A stretch of DNA of 64,000 bases from Prodigiosinella aquatilis (GCA_030388725.1 CP128857.1:868001-932000); one strand, 5' to 3'. Numbered from the stretch's first letter, positions 52,693 to 61,886 are shown. A program made the numbers and translations. Notes: generated by a model not told the origin, from the letters alone.

Positions 52693-54972
52693 ATGGATGA
52701 ACAACTAAAGCAAAGCGCACTGGACTTCCACCAATATCCGGTACCGGGAAAAATTCAGGTTTCACCGACCAAACCGCTGGTCACTCAGCGTGATTTGGCG
52801 TTGGCCTATTCTCCTGGCGTTGCCGCACCCTGTTTGGAAATTGCCAAAGATCCGCAAGCTGCCTATAAATACACCGCACGAGGAAATCTGGTTGCGGTTA
52901 TCTCCAATGGTACAGCGGTGCTGGGTTTAGGGAACATTGGCGCACTGGCAGGCAAGCCAGTCATGGAAGGCAAAGGAGTGTTGTTTAAAAAATTCTCAGG
53001 TATTGATGTTTTCGATATTGAAGTAGATGAGTTGGATCCAGACAAGCTGATTGACGTGATTGCTGCACTGGAACCCACGTTTGGCGGTATCAACCTGGAG
53101 GATATCAAGGCACCGGAATGTTTCTATATTGAGAAGAAACTGCGTGAACGGATGAAGATTCCGGTATTTCACGACGACCAACACGGTACGGCCATTATCT
53201 GTACTGCCGCCGTACTTAACGGTCTTCGAGTAGTGAAAAAGGCTATTTCTGATGTACGGTTGGTGGTCTCTGGTGCTGGTGCTGCGTCTATCGCCTGTCT
53301 GAATTTACTGGTGGCGCTGGGGCTGAGACACGAAAATATTGTGGTTTGTGACTCACGTGGCGTGATTTACAAAGGCCGTGACGAGAATATGGCTGAAACC
53401 AAGGCCGCCTATGCTATTGAGGATAATGGTTGCAGGAAACTGGCTGATGTTATTCCTGACGCCGATATTTTCCTCGGTTGTTCCGGTCCTGGCGTGCTGA
53501 CTCAGGATATGGTCAAAACGATGGCGCCGAATCCATTGATTCTGGCGTTGGCCAACCCGGAACCGGAAATCCTGCCACCGTTGGCGAAGGCTGTCCGCCC
53601 GGATGCCATTGTCTGTACCGGCCGTTCGGATTACCCGAATCAGGTTAACAACGTACTGTGTTTTCCGTTTATTTTCCGCGGTGCGCTGGATGTGGGCGCG
53701 ACCGTTATCAACGAAGAGATGAAACTGGCTTGTGTTCATGCGATTGCCGATTTGGCTCTGGCGGAACAGAGTGAGGTGGTCGCCTCTGCCTATGGCGATC
53801 AAGAGCTCTCCTTTGGTCCGGAATACTTGATTCCCAAACCTTTCGATCCGCGCTTGATCATCAAGATTGCACCAGCCGTGGCGAAAGCGGCGATGGATTC
53901 AGGGGTGGCGACACGTCCTATCGAGGACTTCAATGCTTACACCGAGAAACTGACCGAGTTTGTCTACAAGACCAATCTGTTCATGAAACCGGTGTTTTCT
54001 CAGGCCCGTCTACAGTCGAAACGCGTGGTGCTGGCCGAAGGGGAAGACCCGCGTATTCTGCATGCAACTCAGGAATTGGTCACCCTGGGGCTGGCGTTCC
54101 CGATATTGATTGGCCGCCCCAGCGTAATAGAAAAACGCATCCAGAAGCTCGGCTTGCAGATTACTATCGGAAAAGATTTTGAGGTTGTGAATAACGAGTC
54201 CGATCCTCGTTTTAAAGCGTACTGGCAAGAATACTTTGAGATGATGAAACGGCGCGGTATTTCACAGGATCAGGCGCAGCGTGAGATGCGCGCCAATTTG
54301 ACGTTGATCGGTTCTATCATGGTTCATCGCGGCGAGGCCGATGCATTAATTTGTGGCACCGTCGGGAATTATGAAGAGCATTTCGCTGTAGTGGAAGACG
54401 TGTTTGGCTATCGTGATGGTGTGCATGTTGCGGGTGCAATGAATGCATTGCTGTTGCCAAGCGGCAATACGTTTATCGCTGATACGTATGTGAACGCTGA
54501 TCCAACGCCGGAACAATTGGCGGAGATCACGCTGATGGCGGCTGAGACAGTACGTCGTTTCGGTATTGAGCCGAAAGTGGCATTGCTGTCTCACTCCAGC
54601 TTTGGTACTTCTGATTCCCCAACAGCGAAGAAAATGCGCGACACGCTGGCGCTGGTGAACAAGATGGCGCCAGATTTGCAAATCGATGGTGAAATGCACG
54701 GCGATGCTGCGTTGATGGAGTCGATTCGTAATGAACAGATGCCTGACAGTCCGTTGAAAGGCTCTGCCAACATTCTGATCATGCCGAATATGGAGTCTGC
54801 TCGTATCAGCTATAATCTGTTACGTGTTTCTTCGTCCGAAGGGGTGACGGTTGGTCCGGTGCTGATGGGTATCGCCAAACCGGTTCATATCCTGACGCCG
54901 ATTGCTTCTGTTCGCCGTATTATTAACATGGTGGCGCTGGCAGTGGTTGAAGCACAGACTACGTTGCGGTAA
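52693..54972 (+). CDS. maeB: NADP-dependent malic enzyme with phosphotransacetylase-like domain
   Basis: 759 residues in two parts. Residues ~1-425 are malic enzyme (oxidative decarboxylation of malate to pyruvate), with KPLVTQRDLALAYSPGVAAP, FHDDQHGTA and VVSGAGAASIACLN for NADP. Residues ~430-759 are a phosphotransacetylase-like domain that regulates the enzyme through acetyl-CoA (RVVLAEGEDPRILHATQELV to ILTPIASVRRIINMVALAVV). Full length, ends in a good terminator. Confidence 0.96.
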   Translation: MDEQLKQSALDFHQYPVPGKIQVSPTKPLVTQRDLALAYSPGVAAPCLEIAKDPQAAYKYTARGNLVAVISNGTAVLGLGNIGALAGKPVMEGKGVLFKKFSGIDVFDIEVDELDPDKLIDVIAALEPTFGGINLEDIKAPECFYIEKKLRERMKIPVFHDDQHGTAIICTAAVLNGLRVVKKAISDVRLVVSGAGAASIACLNLLVALGLRHENIVVCDSRGVIYKGRDENMAETKAAYAIEDNGCRKLADVIPDADIFLGCSGPGVLTQDMVKTMAPNPLILALANPEPEILPPLAKAVRPDAIVCTGRSDYPNQVNNVLCFPFIFRGALDVGATVINEEMKLACVHAIADLALAEQSEVVASAYGDQELSFGPEYLIPKPFDPRLIIKIAPAVAKAAMDSGVATRPIEDFNAYTEKLTEFVYKTNLFMKPVFSQARLQSKRVVLAEGEDPRILHATQELVTLGLAFPILIGRPSVIEKRIQKLGLQITIGKDFEVVNNESDPRFKAYWQEYFEMMKRRGISQDQAQREMRANLTLIGSIMVHRGEADALICGTVGNYEEHFAVVEDVFGYRDGVHVAGAMNALLLPSGNTFIADTYVNADPTPEQLAEITLMAAETVRRFGIEPKVALLSHSSFGTSDSPTAKKMRDTLALVNKMAPDLQIDGEMHGDAALMESIRNEQMPDSPLKGSANILIMPNMESARISYNLLRVSSSEGVTVGPVLMGIAKPVHILTPIASVRRIINMVALAVVEAQTTLR

Positions 54973-54992
54973 GTGATATTGGTATCTGACAG

Positions 54993-55020
54993 GCCGGCAG
55001 AGAAATCTACCGGCTTTTTT
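54993..55020 (+). terminator. Terminator after maeB
   Basis: GCCGGCAGA faces TCTACCGGC (one mismatch), loop GAAA, then six T. It stands between convergent maeB and the DUF188 gene. Confidence 0.88.
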
Positions 55021-55027
55021 ATCCCTG

Positions 55028-55483
55028 TCAGGATGCGGCCTTCTGCTGTAGCCATTTATCCAGCTCGTTGGCAAACTGCTGTCGGTCCCGTTGGTTAAGG
55101 ACGTTGGGGCCACCAGTCTGAATACCACTGGAGCGTAAAGTATCCATGAAATCACGTAATGTAAGGCGTTCACGGATGGTATCCGGCGTATAACGTTCTC
55201 CACGAGGATTAAGCGCCACCGCCTGTTTTTCCAGGACTTCTGCGGCCAGCGGAATGTCGCTGGTCACCACCAAATCACCAGGGTTGGCACGACGCACGAT
55301 TTCATTGTCTGCCACATCAAAACCTGCGGGTACTCGCAGGGTATGAATAAAACGTGAAGGTGGCACTTTGAGCGATTGATTGGCAACCAATGTTACTGAT
55401 GTCTCTGTCCGTTCCGCTGCGCGATACAGCACCTCTTTGATCACGTTGGGACAGGCATCGGCATCTACCCAAATAACTGGCAT
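55028..55483 (-). CDS. YaiI/YqxD family protein (DUF188, UPF0178)
   Basis: A 151-residue protein with a PIN-like NYN-related fold. The conserved start is MPVIWVDADACPNVIKEVLY, then ADNEIVRRANPGDLVVTSDI and LNPRGERYTPDTIRERL. Function unproven. The ATG overlaps the hemF stop by one base, so the two are translated together. In E. coli yaiI is elsewhere; here it sits in the hemF operon. Confidence 0.9.
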   Translation of the reverse strand: MPVIWVDADACPNVIKEVLYRAAERTETSVTLVANQSLKVPPSRFIHTLRVPAGFDVADNEIVRRANPGDLVVTSDIPLAAEVLEKQAVALNPRGERYTPDTIRERLTLRDFMDTLRSSGIQTGGPNVLNQRDRQQFANELDKWLQQKAAS

Positions 55484-56418
55484 TAGTATTTTCCTTTTTC
55501 ATCAGATAATCCCAGCCAGTCACGGGCTGGCAGAAAATCCTGGTACAACGCGGCTTCAGGACTATCTGGCTCGGGTTGATACTGGTATTCCCACCTTACT
55601 AGCGGCGGCATTGACATCAGAATAGATTCAGTGCGTCCACCACTTTGCAGGCCGAACAGCGTGCCGCGGTCCCATACCAGATTGAATTCCACATAGCGTC
55701 CACGACGGTAGAGCTGGAACTGACGCTCACGCTCACCCCATTGCATGTCTTTATGGCGATTCACAATGGGTAAATAGGCATCTAGAAAGCCTTCACCTAC
55801 GGCGCGCATAAAAGCAAAACAGGTGTTGAAATCAGGGGTGTTCAGATCGTCAAAGAACAGACCACCAATGCCTCTGGCCTCATTCCGGTGCTTGAGATAA
55901 AAATAGTCATCACACCATTTCTTGTAGCGCGGATAGACGTCATCACCAAACGGTTTACACAGATTGTAGGCGGTTTGGTGCCAGTGTACGGCATCTGCTT
56001 CAAAACCATAAAACGGTGTGAGATCGAAGCCACCGCCAAACCACCATACTGCGGGTTCATCTTCTTTTTCCGCGATAAAGAAACGCACATTGGCATGACT
56101 GGTGGGAATGTAAGGGTTTAACGGATGGATAACCAATGAAATGCCCATTGCCTGGAATCGACGGCCTGCCAGTTCTGGTCGGTGAGTGCTGGCCGATGGC
56201 GGCAGCGATGGGCCTGATACATGAGAGAAATTGACGCCCGCCTGTTCAAACACACTGCCTTGTCGCAATATGCGGCTGCGACCACCGCCGCCAGAGGCAT
56301 GTTCCCAGGCATCTTCCATGAACGTTACAGCGCCGTCAATACGCTCTAATTGCTGACAGATCGTATCCTGCAAGGAAAGCAGAAAGCTTTTGACCTGGTT
56401 GATATCAGGTGTGCTCAT
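55483..56418 (-). CDS. hemF: Oxygen-dependent coproporphyrinogen III oxidase
   Basis: A 311-residue cytoplasmic heme-pathway enzyme converting coproporphyrinogen III to protoporphyrinogen IX with O2. Conserved blocks are GGGGRSRIL, GVNFSHVSG, WWFGGGFDLTPFY and YVEFNLVWDRGTLFGLQSGG, with LMSMPPLVRWEY at the end. In E. coli it follows amiA; here ypeA lies on the other side with no amiA between. Confidence 0.96.
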   Translation of the reverse strand: MSTPDINQVKSFLLSLQDTICQQLERIDGAVTFMEDAWEHASGGGGRSRILRQGSVFEQAGVNFSHVSGPSLPPSASTHRPELAGRRFQAMGISLVIHPLNPYIPTSHANVRFFIAEKEDEPAVWWFGGGFDLTPFYGFEADAVHWHQTAYNLCKPFGDDVYPRYKKWCDDYFYLKHRNEARGIGGLFFDDLNTPDFNTCFAFMRAVGEGFLDAYLPIVNRHKDMQWGERERQFQLYRRGRYVEFNLVWDRGTLFGLQSGGRTESILMSMPPLVRWEYQYQPEPDSPEAALYQDFLPARDWLGLSDEKGKY

Positions 56419-56593
56419 AATGTCCCTTATGATGAGGGGGGAGAAAGCAGCCAGTATAACGGGAATCGGCGGCAGATGAATATCAGCGCAGTTACTCGTA
56501 TTTTCCCGTCAGAAGCCTATGAATTTGATGTTGCGTCTGACACAAATCACGCGATAATCAAAACATCCCTAATTTATCGAATGGCAATCAGCA

Positions 56594-57019
56594 ATGGAAA
56601 TTCGCATATTCAGGCAGGATGACTTTGAGGAAGTGATCACCCTTTGGGAACGTTGTGATCTGTTGCGTCCCTGGAATGATCCGGAAATGGATATTGAGCG
56701 TAAACTCAACCATGATCCTGATTTATTTTTGGTGGCTGAAGTGGGTAGCGAGGTGGTGGGGTCAGTAATGGGTGGCTATGACGGTCACCGTGGCTCCGCC
56801 TATTACCTTGGTGTCCATCCGGATTTTCGCGGCCGAGGCATTGCCAATGCGTTGATCAATCGCCTGGAGAAAAAGCTGATTGCCCGTGGTTGCCCGAAAA
56901 TCCATCTGATGGTGCGAGAAGATAATGAGGCAGTTATCGGGATGTATGAAAAGCTGGATTACGAAACTGTCGATAGTGTGACATTGGGTAAACGACTGAT
57001 TGAAGATCAGGAGTATTAG
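56594..57019 (+). CDS. ypeA: GNAT acetyltransferase YpeA
   Basis: A 141-residue protein of the GNAT fold. The acetyl-CoA loop is in LGVHPDFRGRGIANALINRL (R/Q-x-x-G-x-G/A), and VREDNEAVIGMYEKLDYETV is motif B. The start MEIRIFRQDDFEEVITLWER matches YpeA. The substrate is not known. Divergent from hemF, followed by the yfeY promoter. Confidence 0.93.
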   Translation: MEIRIFRQDDFEEVITLWERCDLLRPWNDPEMDIERKLNHDPDLFLVAEVGSEVVGSVMGGYDGHRGSAYYLGVHPDFRGRGIANALINRLEKKLIARGCPKIHLMVREDNEAVIGMYEKLDYETVDSVTLGKRLIEDQEY

Positions 57020-57099
57020 GTTGTGTCTCTCCTCAGAGAGACGCACAACGCGGTGGTCGCCCGGTATATCCAGGTTTTTAAACTATATAGCCGTTTTGC

Positions 57100-57127
57100 G
57101 GCACTTTTTGTTTTTTTACCCGTCTGA
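57100..57127 (+). promoter_or_regulatory. Sigma-E promoter of yfeY
   Basis: GGCACTT (57100-57106, consensus GGAACTT), a 16-base spacer and TCTGA (57123-57127). This fits the RpoE dependence known for yfeY in E. coli. Confidence 0.75.
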
Positions 57128-57200
57128 CATAACGGCTGAGGTCTGCACCATCGGTCCAACAAGTAAAAATCAGGTGCTGTTTCATTTTGAGGAGTGAGTT

Positions 57201-57791
57201 GTGATTAAAGTCCGCCCGTTGTTTCTGGCATTACCGCTGCTATTGTCGGGATGCGGTACGCTTTCTGGTTTTTCCTGGTCTAGCTTGTCGCCGTTCAACT
57301 GGTTTGGTAGTCCAATCACTGTTTCTGATACTGGTGTTGGGGGAATCAACGCCGGTACGCCGTTGTCACAGCCGGTATTGGATAAAGCGCTGAATGGCAA
57401 TTACTCCCTGCTCAGTGGCATGGGTATCGAAAATGGCAAGCTGACAGCGTTTTATGAAGCTCGCAAAGATAACAACGTGATGCTGGTGATTAGCGGCGAG
57501 CCTAAAGGCCATGTGAACAAGGTGGAAGTACAGGATAAGAGCATTGCCAGCCAATGGGGTGTGAAAATTGGTGATGAATTCGGTTCGTACTACAGTAAAG
57601 CGTTTGATGTTTGTCGATTAGGGCAGGGTAATAACGCACAAAGTGTGGAGTGTGTTGCTCCGCAAAGCAAACACGTTAGCTACCTGTTTTCTGGGACATG
57701 GAGTGGGCCGGAAGGGTTGATGCCTCCTGACGATATGCTGAAAAAATGGAAGGTCAGTAAAATTATCTGGCATGCCCAAGCCAGAAACTGA
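57201..57791 (+). CDS. yfeY: RpoE-regulated lipoprotein YfeY
   Basis: 196 residues from a GTG start with GAGGAG upstream. The lipobox LLLSGC gives the lipidated Cys18. The body has GVGGINAGTPLSQPVLDKAL and GEPKGHVNKVEVQDKSIASQ, as in YfeY (DUF1131). Envelope lipoprotein of unknown action, under sigma-E control. Followed by yfeX as in E. coli. Confidence 0.92.
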   Translation: MIKVRPLFLALPLLLSGCGTLSGFSWSSLSPFNWFGSPITVSDTGVGGINAGTPLSQPVLDKALNGNYSLLSGMGIENGKLTAFYEARKDNNVMLVISGEPKGHVNKVEVQDKSIASQWGVKIGDEFGSYYSKAFDVCRLGQGNNAQSVECVAPQSKHVSYLFSGTWSGPEGLMPPDDMLKKWKVSKIIWHAQARN

Positions 57792-57997
57792 GCATTTATC
57801 GGCGTTGCGTCTGTGGCGCGCGCCTTGCTACCCCCTATCGCCAGCGTATTTCCCGGTTTCTTTCTTTACCGATGTGATTACCGGAACATTTTGCGCTGAA
57901 GCAAAGTAAAATTTACCGTATCCGGTATGATGAACAGGCTGTGCATGGTGGATGCCAGATAACAACTAAGGCACTGAATAACGTGAGGAAGCAAGAG

Positions 57998-58897
57998 ATG
58001 ACACAAATTCAAAGCGGTATTTTGCTGGAGCATCGCCGTTTTGCCATTTTTATGGAAGCGATGGTTCAAGGGGAATTTGATGCCATCCGCCAGGGTTGCA
58101 AAAAGTTTTGTCAGGCATTGAATGAGTTGCAGCAGCGTTTCCCTGATGCTGGTCTGGGTGCCGTTATTGCGTTTGGTGACGACGTATGGCGTGAGTTGGA
58201 CTGCGAAAACAGTGCGACAGAGCTTAAACCTTTTACACCTTTAGGTAACGGCCTGGCACCCGCTACCCAGCGCGACCTGTTGATTCATATTCAGTCTCTG
58301 CGCCACGATGTCAATTTCACTTTGGCACAGGCGGTGCTGTCCAGTTTTGGTAAGACCATCCATATCGAAGAAGAAACTCATGGCTTTCGTTGGATAGAGG
58401 AGCGCGATCTGAGCGGTTTTGTGGATGGTACTGAAAACCCGCAAGGTGATGAGCGTCATAGTGTTGCCATTATTCCTGACGAGAAGTCTGGATCGGGCGG
58501 CAGTTATGTTTTCGTTCAGCGTTGGGAACATAACCTGAAACAGTTACAGCGGATGAGCGTAGGGCAGCAGGAACAAATTATTGGTCGCACTAAACAGGAC
58601 AATGAAGAATTGTCGTCAGATCAACGACCAGCGACGTCTCATGTCAGCCGTGTTGACTTGAAAGAAGATGGCAAAGGGCTGAAAATTCTGCGTCAGAGCT
58701 TACCTTATGGGACGGCCAGTGGCAAAAACGGTCTTTACTTCATCGCCTACTGTGCCCGCCTGTACAATATAGAACAACAACTGCTGAGTATGTTCGGTGA
58801 ACGTGACGGGAAACGTGACGATATGTTGCGTTTTACCCGCGCAGTGAGTGGCAGCTATTTCTTTGCACCCTCTCTTGATCGCTTGCTATCGCTGTAA
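57998..58897 (+). CDS. yfeX: Dye-decolorizing heme peroxidase YfeX
   Basis: 299 residues from the ATG at 57998 (GAGGAAGC upstream); an in-frame start at 57941 lacks family match. The Dyp motif GFVDGTENP carries the distal Asp, and the proximal heme ligand is the His in ATSHVSRVDL. There is no signal peptide, as in cytoplasmic YfeX. It acts as a peroxidase on porphyrinogens; a claimed deferrochelatase activity is disputed. Confidence 0.94.
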   Translation: MTQIQSGILLEHRRFAIFMEAMVQGEFDAIRQGCKKFCQALNELQQRFPDAGLGAVIAFGDDVWRELDCENSATELKPFTPLGNGLAPATQRDLLIHIQSLRHDVNFTLAQAVLSSFGKTIHIEEETHGFRWIEERDLSGFVDGTENPQGDERHSVAIIPDEKSGSGGSYVFVQRWEHNLKQLQRMSVGQQEQIIGRTKQDNEELSSDQRPATSHVSRVDLKEDGKGLKILRQSLPYGTASGKNGLYFIAYCARLYNIEQQLLSMFGERDGKRDDMLRFTRAVSGSYFFAPSLDRLLSL

Positions 58898-58921
58898 CGC
58901 ATTAACCCGTATTTTGTTATA

Positions 58922-58950
58922 CAGGCACCGTTCAACGGTGCCTGTTTTTT
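58922..58950 (+). terminator. Terminator after yfeX
   Basis: CAGGCACCG faces CGGTGCCTG, short loop, then six T. Confidence 0.9.
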
Positions 58951-58963
58951 ATGGGGAAAATAA

Positions 58964-59239
58964 TTAGCCTGTCGGAAATACTGATAATTCATCGGGGAAG
59001 ATGGCGTGACTGCGTCCGCACTCGGCATTGGCAATATTCCATTTATCACACTGCAACGTCGGGCCGATGATACCGGTGTCGTGCTGGCAATAATCATCAT
59101 TTTCTTTCAACGGTGATATGGAAACCAGAAGATAATCCTTGGCAAGGCGGAAACAGAAAAAGGGTACTGTCAGTATTGGTGTCGCCACGTTTTCGTTAGA
59201 TTCAGAGCACAAAACAGTGGGCAATGTTTCATGCCGCAT
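58964..59239 (-). CDS. Possible small cysteine-containing protein, unrecognised
   Basis: An open frame of 91 codons from an ATG at 59239 (further ATG upstream to 59296), with five cysteines (in LCSES, FFCFRL, DYCQHD, LQCDKW and AECGRSH). It is not a shadow of another gene, as it fills the yfeX-GntR gap, and it reads away from the GntR promoter. No family recognised. It could be a real secreted or degraded gene, or chance. Confidence 0.35.
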   Translation of the reverse strand: MRHETLPTVLCSESNENVATPILTVPFFCFRLAKDYLLVSISPLKENDDYCQHDTGIIGPTLQCDKWNIANAECGRSHAIFPDELSVFPTG

Positions 59240-59264
59240 GCTATACCAATGATATGTTGTAGGA

Positions 59265-59275
59265 CAACTTATACG
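59265..59275. promoter_or_regulatory. Operator-like site before the GntR gene
   Basis: CAACTTATACG, preceded by GTTGT-AGG-ACAAC at 59256-59268. It is nearly identical to the half-site CAACTTATATG in the dehydratase promoter at 61595, which suggests autoregulation. Confidence 0.5.
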
Positions 59276-59284
59276 ATAAGGATT

Positions 59285-60001
59285 ATGAGCATCCAATCAA
59301 TACAAAAACACAATGTCGTCGACGCGGTATATGAGCAAATTAAGGAAAAACTATTGGATGGCAGTTGGCCGGCAGGCTGTAAGCTCCCTTCAGAGTCTGA
59401 ACTGACAACATCGTTTAATGTCAGCCGTGTCAGCATCCGTAGTGCCGTACAACGTTTACGCGATCTGGGTATTGTGATTACGCAGCATGGGAAAGGTAGC
59501 TTTGTTACTGAGAAACTCAATCTGCATACCTTGCTCAATGAGCAACAGCCGATCATGCATCTTAGTCGGGAAGAGTTTCACGATATGATGGTGTTCCGCC
59601 AGACTGTTGAATTCAAATGTATGGAGTTGGCGGTTCAGAATGCTACGACAGAGGATATTTCTGCGCTGGAACAGGCATTGAATCGCATGTTAATAAACAG
59701 GGATGACTATAAAAAATATTCTCAGGCAGATTTTGATTTTCACCTGGCAATCGCTAAGGCTTCACAGAACAAGGTATTCTACAATGTGATGAATTCCATT
59801 AAGGATAGTTATTACTATTACCTTGAGGAACTGAATCGGGCATTGGGTATCTCGCTAGAAAGTGTCGAGGCACATATCAAAGTCTTCATGGCTATCAAGA
59901 ACCGTGACTCTTCTACCGCCGTAGCGGTACTCAATGAAGCAATGTCAGACAATGTTATTGCGATTGAAAAGCTAAAACAGTCAGTATCGGAAAATGAATA
60001 A
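59285..60001 (+). CDS. GntR-family (FadR subfamily) regulator
   Basis: 238 residues from the ATG at 59285. The N-terminal winged helix is YEQIKEKLLDGSWPAGCKLP, then SESELTTSFNVSRVSIRSAV. The C-terminal FCD domain (~95-230) shows metal-ligand residues in DFDFHLAIAKASQN and later in VEAHIKVFMAI. FadR/UxuR-type proteins answer to sugar acids or their breakdown products. Convergent with the ManD-like gene and probably controlling it, the SDR and the MFS transporter. Confidence 0.88.
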   Translation: MSIQSIQKHNVVDAVYEQIKEKLLDGSWPAGCKLPSESELTTSFNVSRVSIRSAVQRLRDLGIVITQHGKGSFVTEKLNLHTLLNEQQPIMHLSREEFHDMMVFRQTVEFKCMELAVQNATTEDISALEQALNRMLINRDDYKKYSQADFDFHLAIAKASQNKVFYNVMNSIKDSYYYYLEELNRALGISLESVEAHIKVFMAIKNRDSSTAVAVLNEAMSDNVIAIEKLKQSVSENE

Positions 60002-60198
60002 CTGATTGAAACAGTCGCACAGACAGACATTTCAGATTGCCTCAGGCTTATAGCAACGAGCTATAGCGGTGAGAATGGGGAGAAGGTAAAGATGCTGACA
60101 TTACTGTAATCCCCGCTTTGCCATCCCTGACGCGCGTGTTTTACTCATCTATCCCACTATCATTTGTGGGCTCCATATATAGGTTTGTCCGCAATCTG

Positions 60199-60222
60199 AA
60201 TGGCTGCCAGGCAGCCATTTTA
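60199..60222 (+). terminator. Terminator after the GntR gene
   Basis: AATGGCTGC faces GCAGCCATT with loop CAG, followed by TTT. It lies between convergent genes. Confidence 0.7.
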
Positions 60223-60227
60223 CCCTT

Positions 60228-61481
60228 TCAAGGACGGGATGCCGTGCCATCCGGCGTGCGGGCGTTGGTCCAGGATGGAATGCCGCCAATACAGGGGTAC
60301 TTGGCGGCTTTATTTTCGTCAATATCAATTCCCAGCCCAGGACGTTCACTTAGATAGGCATAACCCTGCGTTATTTCCGGGCATCCGGGGAACACATCAC
60401 GTAGCGCGTCATTTATCGGTGTGTACTCTTGAATGCCAAAGTTGGTTACGCTCATATCCAAATGCAGATTAGCGCAAACGCCTACTGGCGAAATGTCCCC
60501 AGGACCGTGCCAGGCGGTACGTACACCATGAATTTCACTTAGCGCCGCCAGTTTCCTGGCTGGGGTGATTCCGCCGATGGTACTGACATGGCAACGAATA
60601 TAGTCGATCAGGTTATTGGTGATCAGCGGTTTCCAGTCATTGATGCTGGTAAATAACTCTCCCATTGAGATAGGCGTGGAGGATTGTTGGCGCAGCATCT
60701 TCAGCCAGTCGATGTTTTCTGGTGCTACGGGATCTTCAAGATAAAACAGCTGGTATTGTTCCAGGGTTTTCGCCAGGTGAATAGCGGCAATGGGTGTTAC
60801 GCGCTCATGAACGTCATGAATGAACTCAATTCCGAACCCCAGTTTATTACGTAAGTGCTCGAACAAACGCGGTACGCTCTTTACATAAGCTTCAGGATCG
60901 AAATAGATACCCGGCGTGTTGTTGCGCGGAGAGCGTTTGGGTTGGATGTTTTTTGCTCGTGCCAATTGAGTGGCAATCAGTTTCAGATCGTCGGTACCCG
61001 CGCCGCCATACATGCCCATCTGACAACGGACATACTGGTATCCTTCCTCCATACGTGCACGGATATTGTCTTCGACTTCAAGCTCGTCACTTCCATCGGT
61101 ATGAACATACAAAGGGATCCCATCGCGGCATCGGCCGCCAAGTAATTCATAGACCGGCATTCCGGCCAGCTTGCCTTTGATGTCCCACAATGCCATGTCC
61201 ACGCCGGAGAGGGCATTATTCATAATCGGGCCATTTCGCCAGTATCCACTGACGCAGGCAGACTGCCAGATATCCTCAATACGAGTTGGCTCCTTACCAA
61301 TAAGGAAAGGTGCCATATATTCGTTAATTGCAGTTTTAACTGCATGAATCCGTTGGGTAAAGGTAGCGCAGCCCAGGCCATAAAGGCCGGGTTGACTGGT
61401 CTCGATTTTTACCACTGCCAGATCAATTCCTCCTGGTGCTGTCAGGATGGTCTTCACTGCGGTGATCTTCACACTACTCAC
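60228..61481 (-). CDS. ManD/RspA-type sugar-acid dehydratase (enolase superfamily)
   Basis: 417 residues. The N-terminal capping domain reaches ~125, then an enolase-type barrel. Metal and catalytic residues are visible: HDVHERVTPIAA (Asp and His), LFYLEDPVAPEN (Glu), ISMGELFTS (Glu) and AWHGPGDISPVG (His). The family dehydrates D-mannonate or D-gluconate to 2-keto-3-deoxygluconate, but several ManD subgroups are weak or inactive, and the loop around residues 155-195 differs from E. coli RspA. Substrate remains open. Divergent from an SDR and MFS gene. Confidence 0.85.
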   Translation of the reverse strand: MSSVKITAVKTILTAPGGIDLAVVKIETSQPGLYGLGCATFTQRIHAVKTAINEYMAPFLIGKEPTRIEDIWQSACVSGYWRNGPIMNNALSGVDMALWDIKGKLAGMPVYELLGGRCRDGIPLYVHTDGSDELEVEDNIRARMEEGYQYVRCQMGMYGGAGTDDLKLIATQLARAKNIQPKRSPRNNTPGIYFDPEAYVKSVPRLFEHLRNKLGFGIEFIHDVHERVTPIAAIHLAKTLEQYQLFYLEDPVAPENIDWLKMLRQQSSTPISMGELFTSINDWKPLITNNLIDYIRCHVSTIGGITPARKLAALSEIHGVRTAWHGPGDISPVGVCANLHLDMSVTNFGIQEYTPINDALRDVFPGCPEITQGYAYLSERPGLGIDIDENKAAKYPCIGGIPSWTNARTPDGTASRP

Positions 61482-61594
61482 AGTAACTCCTTAATTTCAA
61501 TGCTAAAACCAATTGGGTTTATTGTCCAATACGCAGACATATGCTCGTTCCCATCAACAACAAACATCCAGTTATTGCCTGTAATCATATTTAT

Positions 61595-61620
61595 CAACTT
61601 ATATGTCGTCATACAAGTTG
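61595..61620. promoter_or_regulatory. Palindromic operator 1 (dehydratase side)
   Basis: CAACTTATATG (61595-61605), spacer TCGT, CATACAAGTTG (61610-61620): an 11-bp inverted repeat with one mismatch. Candidate site of the GntR protein. Confidence 0.65.
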
Positions 61621-61826
61621 TTTTTTTGATGTTTTATTTTTTCTACATTAGAAAAGAAAATGATGATGGCAATATTTTTTGTCATTATTGTTTATATTTA
61701 TTTGAAAAATAAATAATTTTATTCATTTGATGAAGTTATCAAAAGTTTGTTTTGTGATCGTAATTACAAAAACAACCAATTTATGTTGATTTAAAAATAG
61801 CTGTATAACAATTTAAATACAAATGA

Positions 61827-61840
61827 CGTCATACAAGTTG
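61827..61840. promoter_or_regulatory. Operator 2 (SDR side)
   Basis: CGTCATACAAGTTG is an exact copy of 61607-61620, lying 46 bases before the SDR start. The other arm is less well kept. Confidence 0.6.
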
Positions 61841-61886
61841 GTGATGTCTATTTCTTCTTTTAATGATGAAAAATGAGGACTTTGTT

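Larger units (their letters stand above)
61482..61886. promoter_or_regulatory. Divergent control region of dehydratase and SDR genes
   Basis: AT-rich 405-base gap without a gene, visibly poorer in GC than its flanks. It holds the two operator-like sites listed at 61595 and 61827, one near each promoter. Confidence 0.5.
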
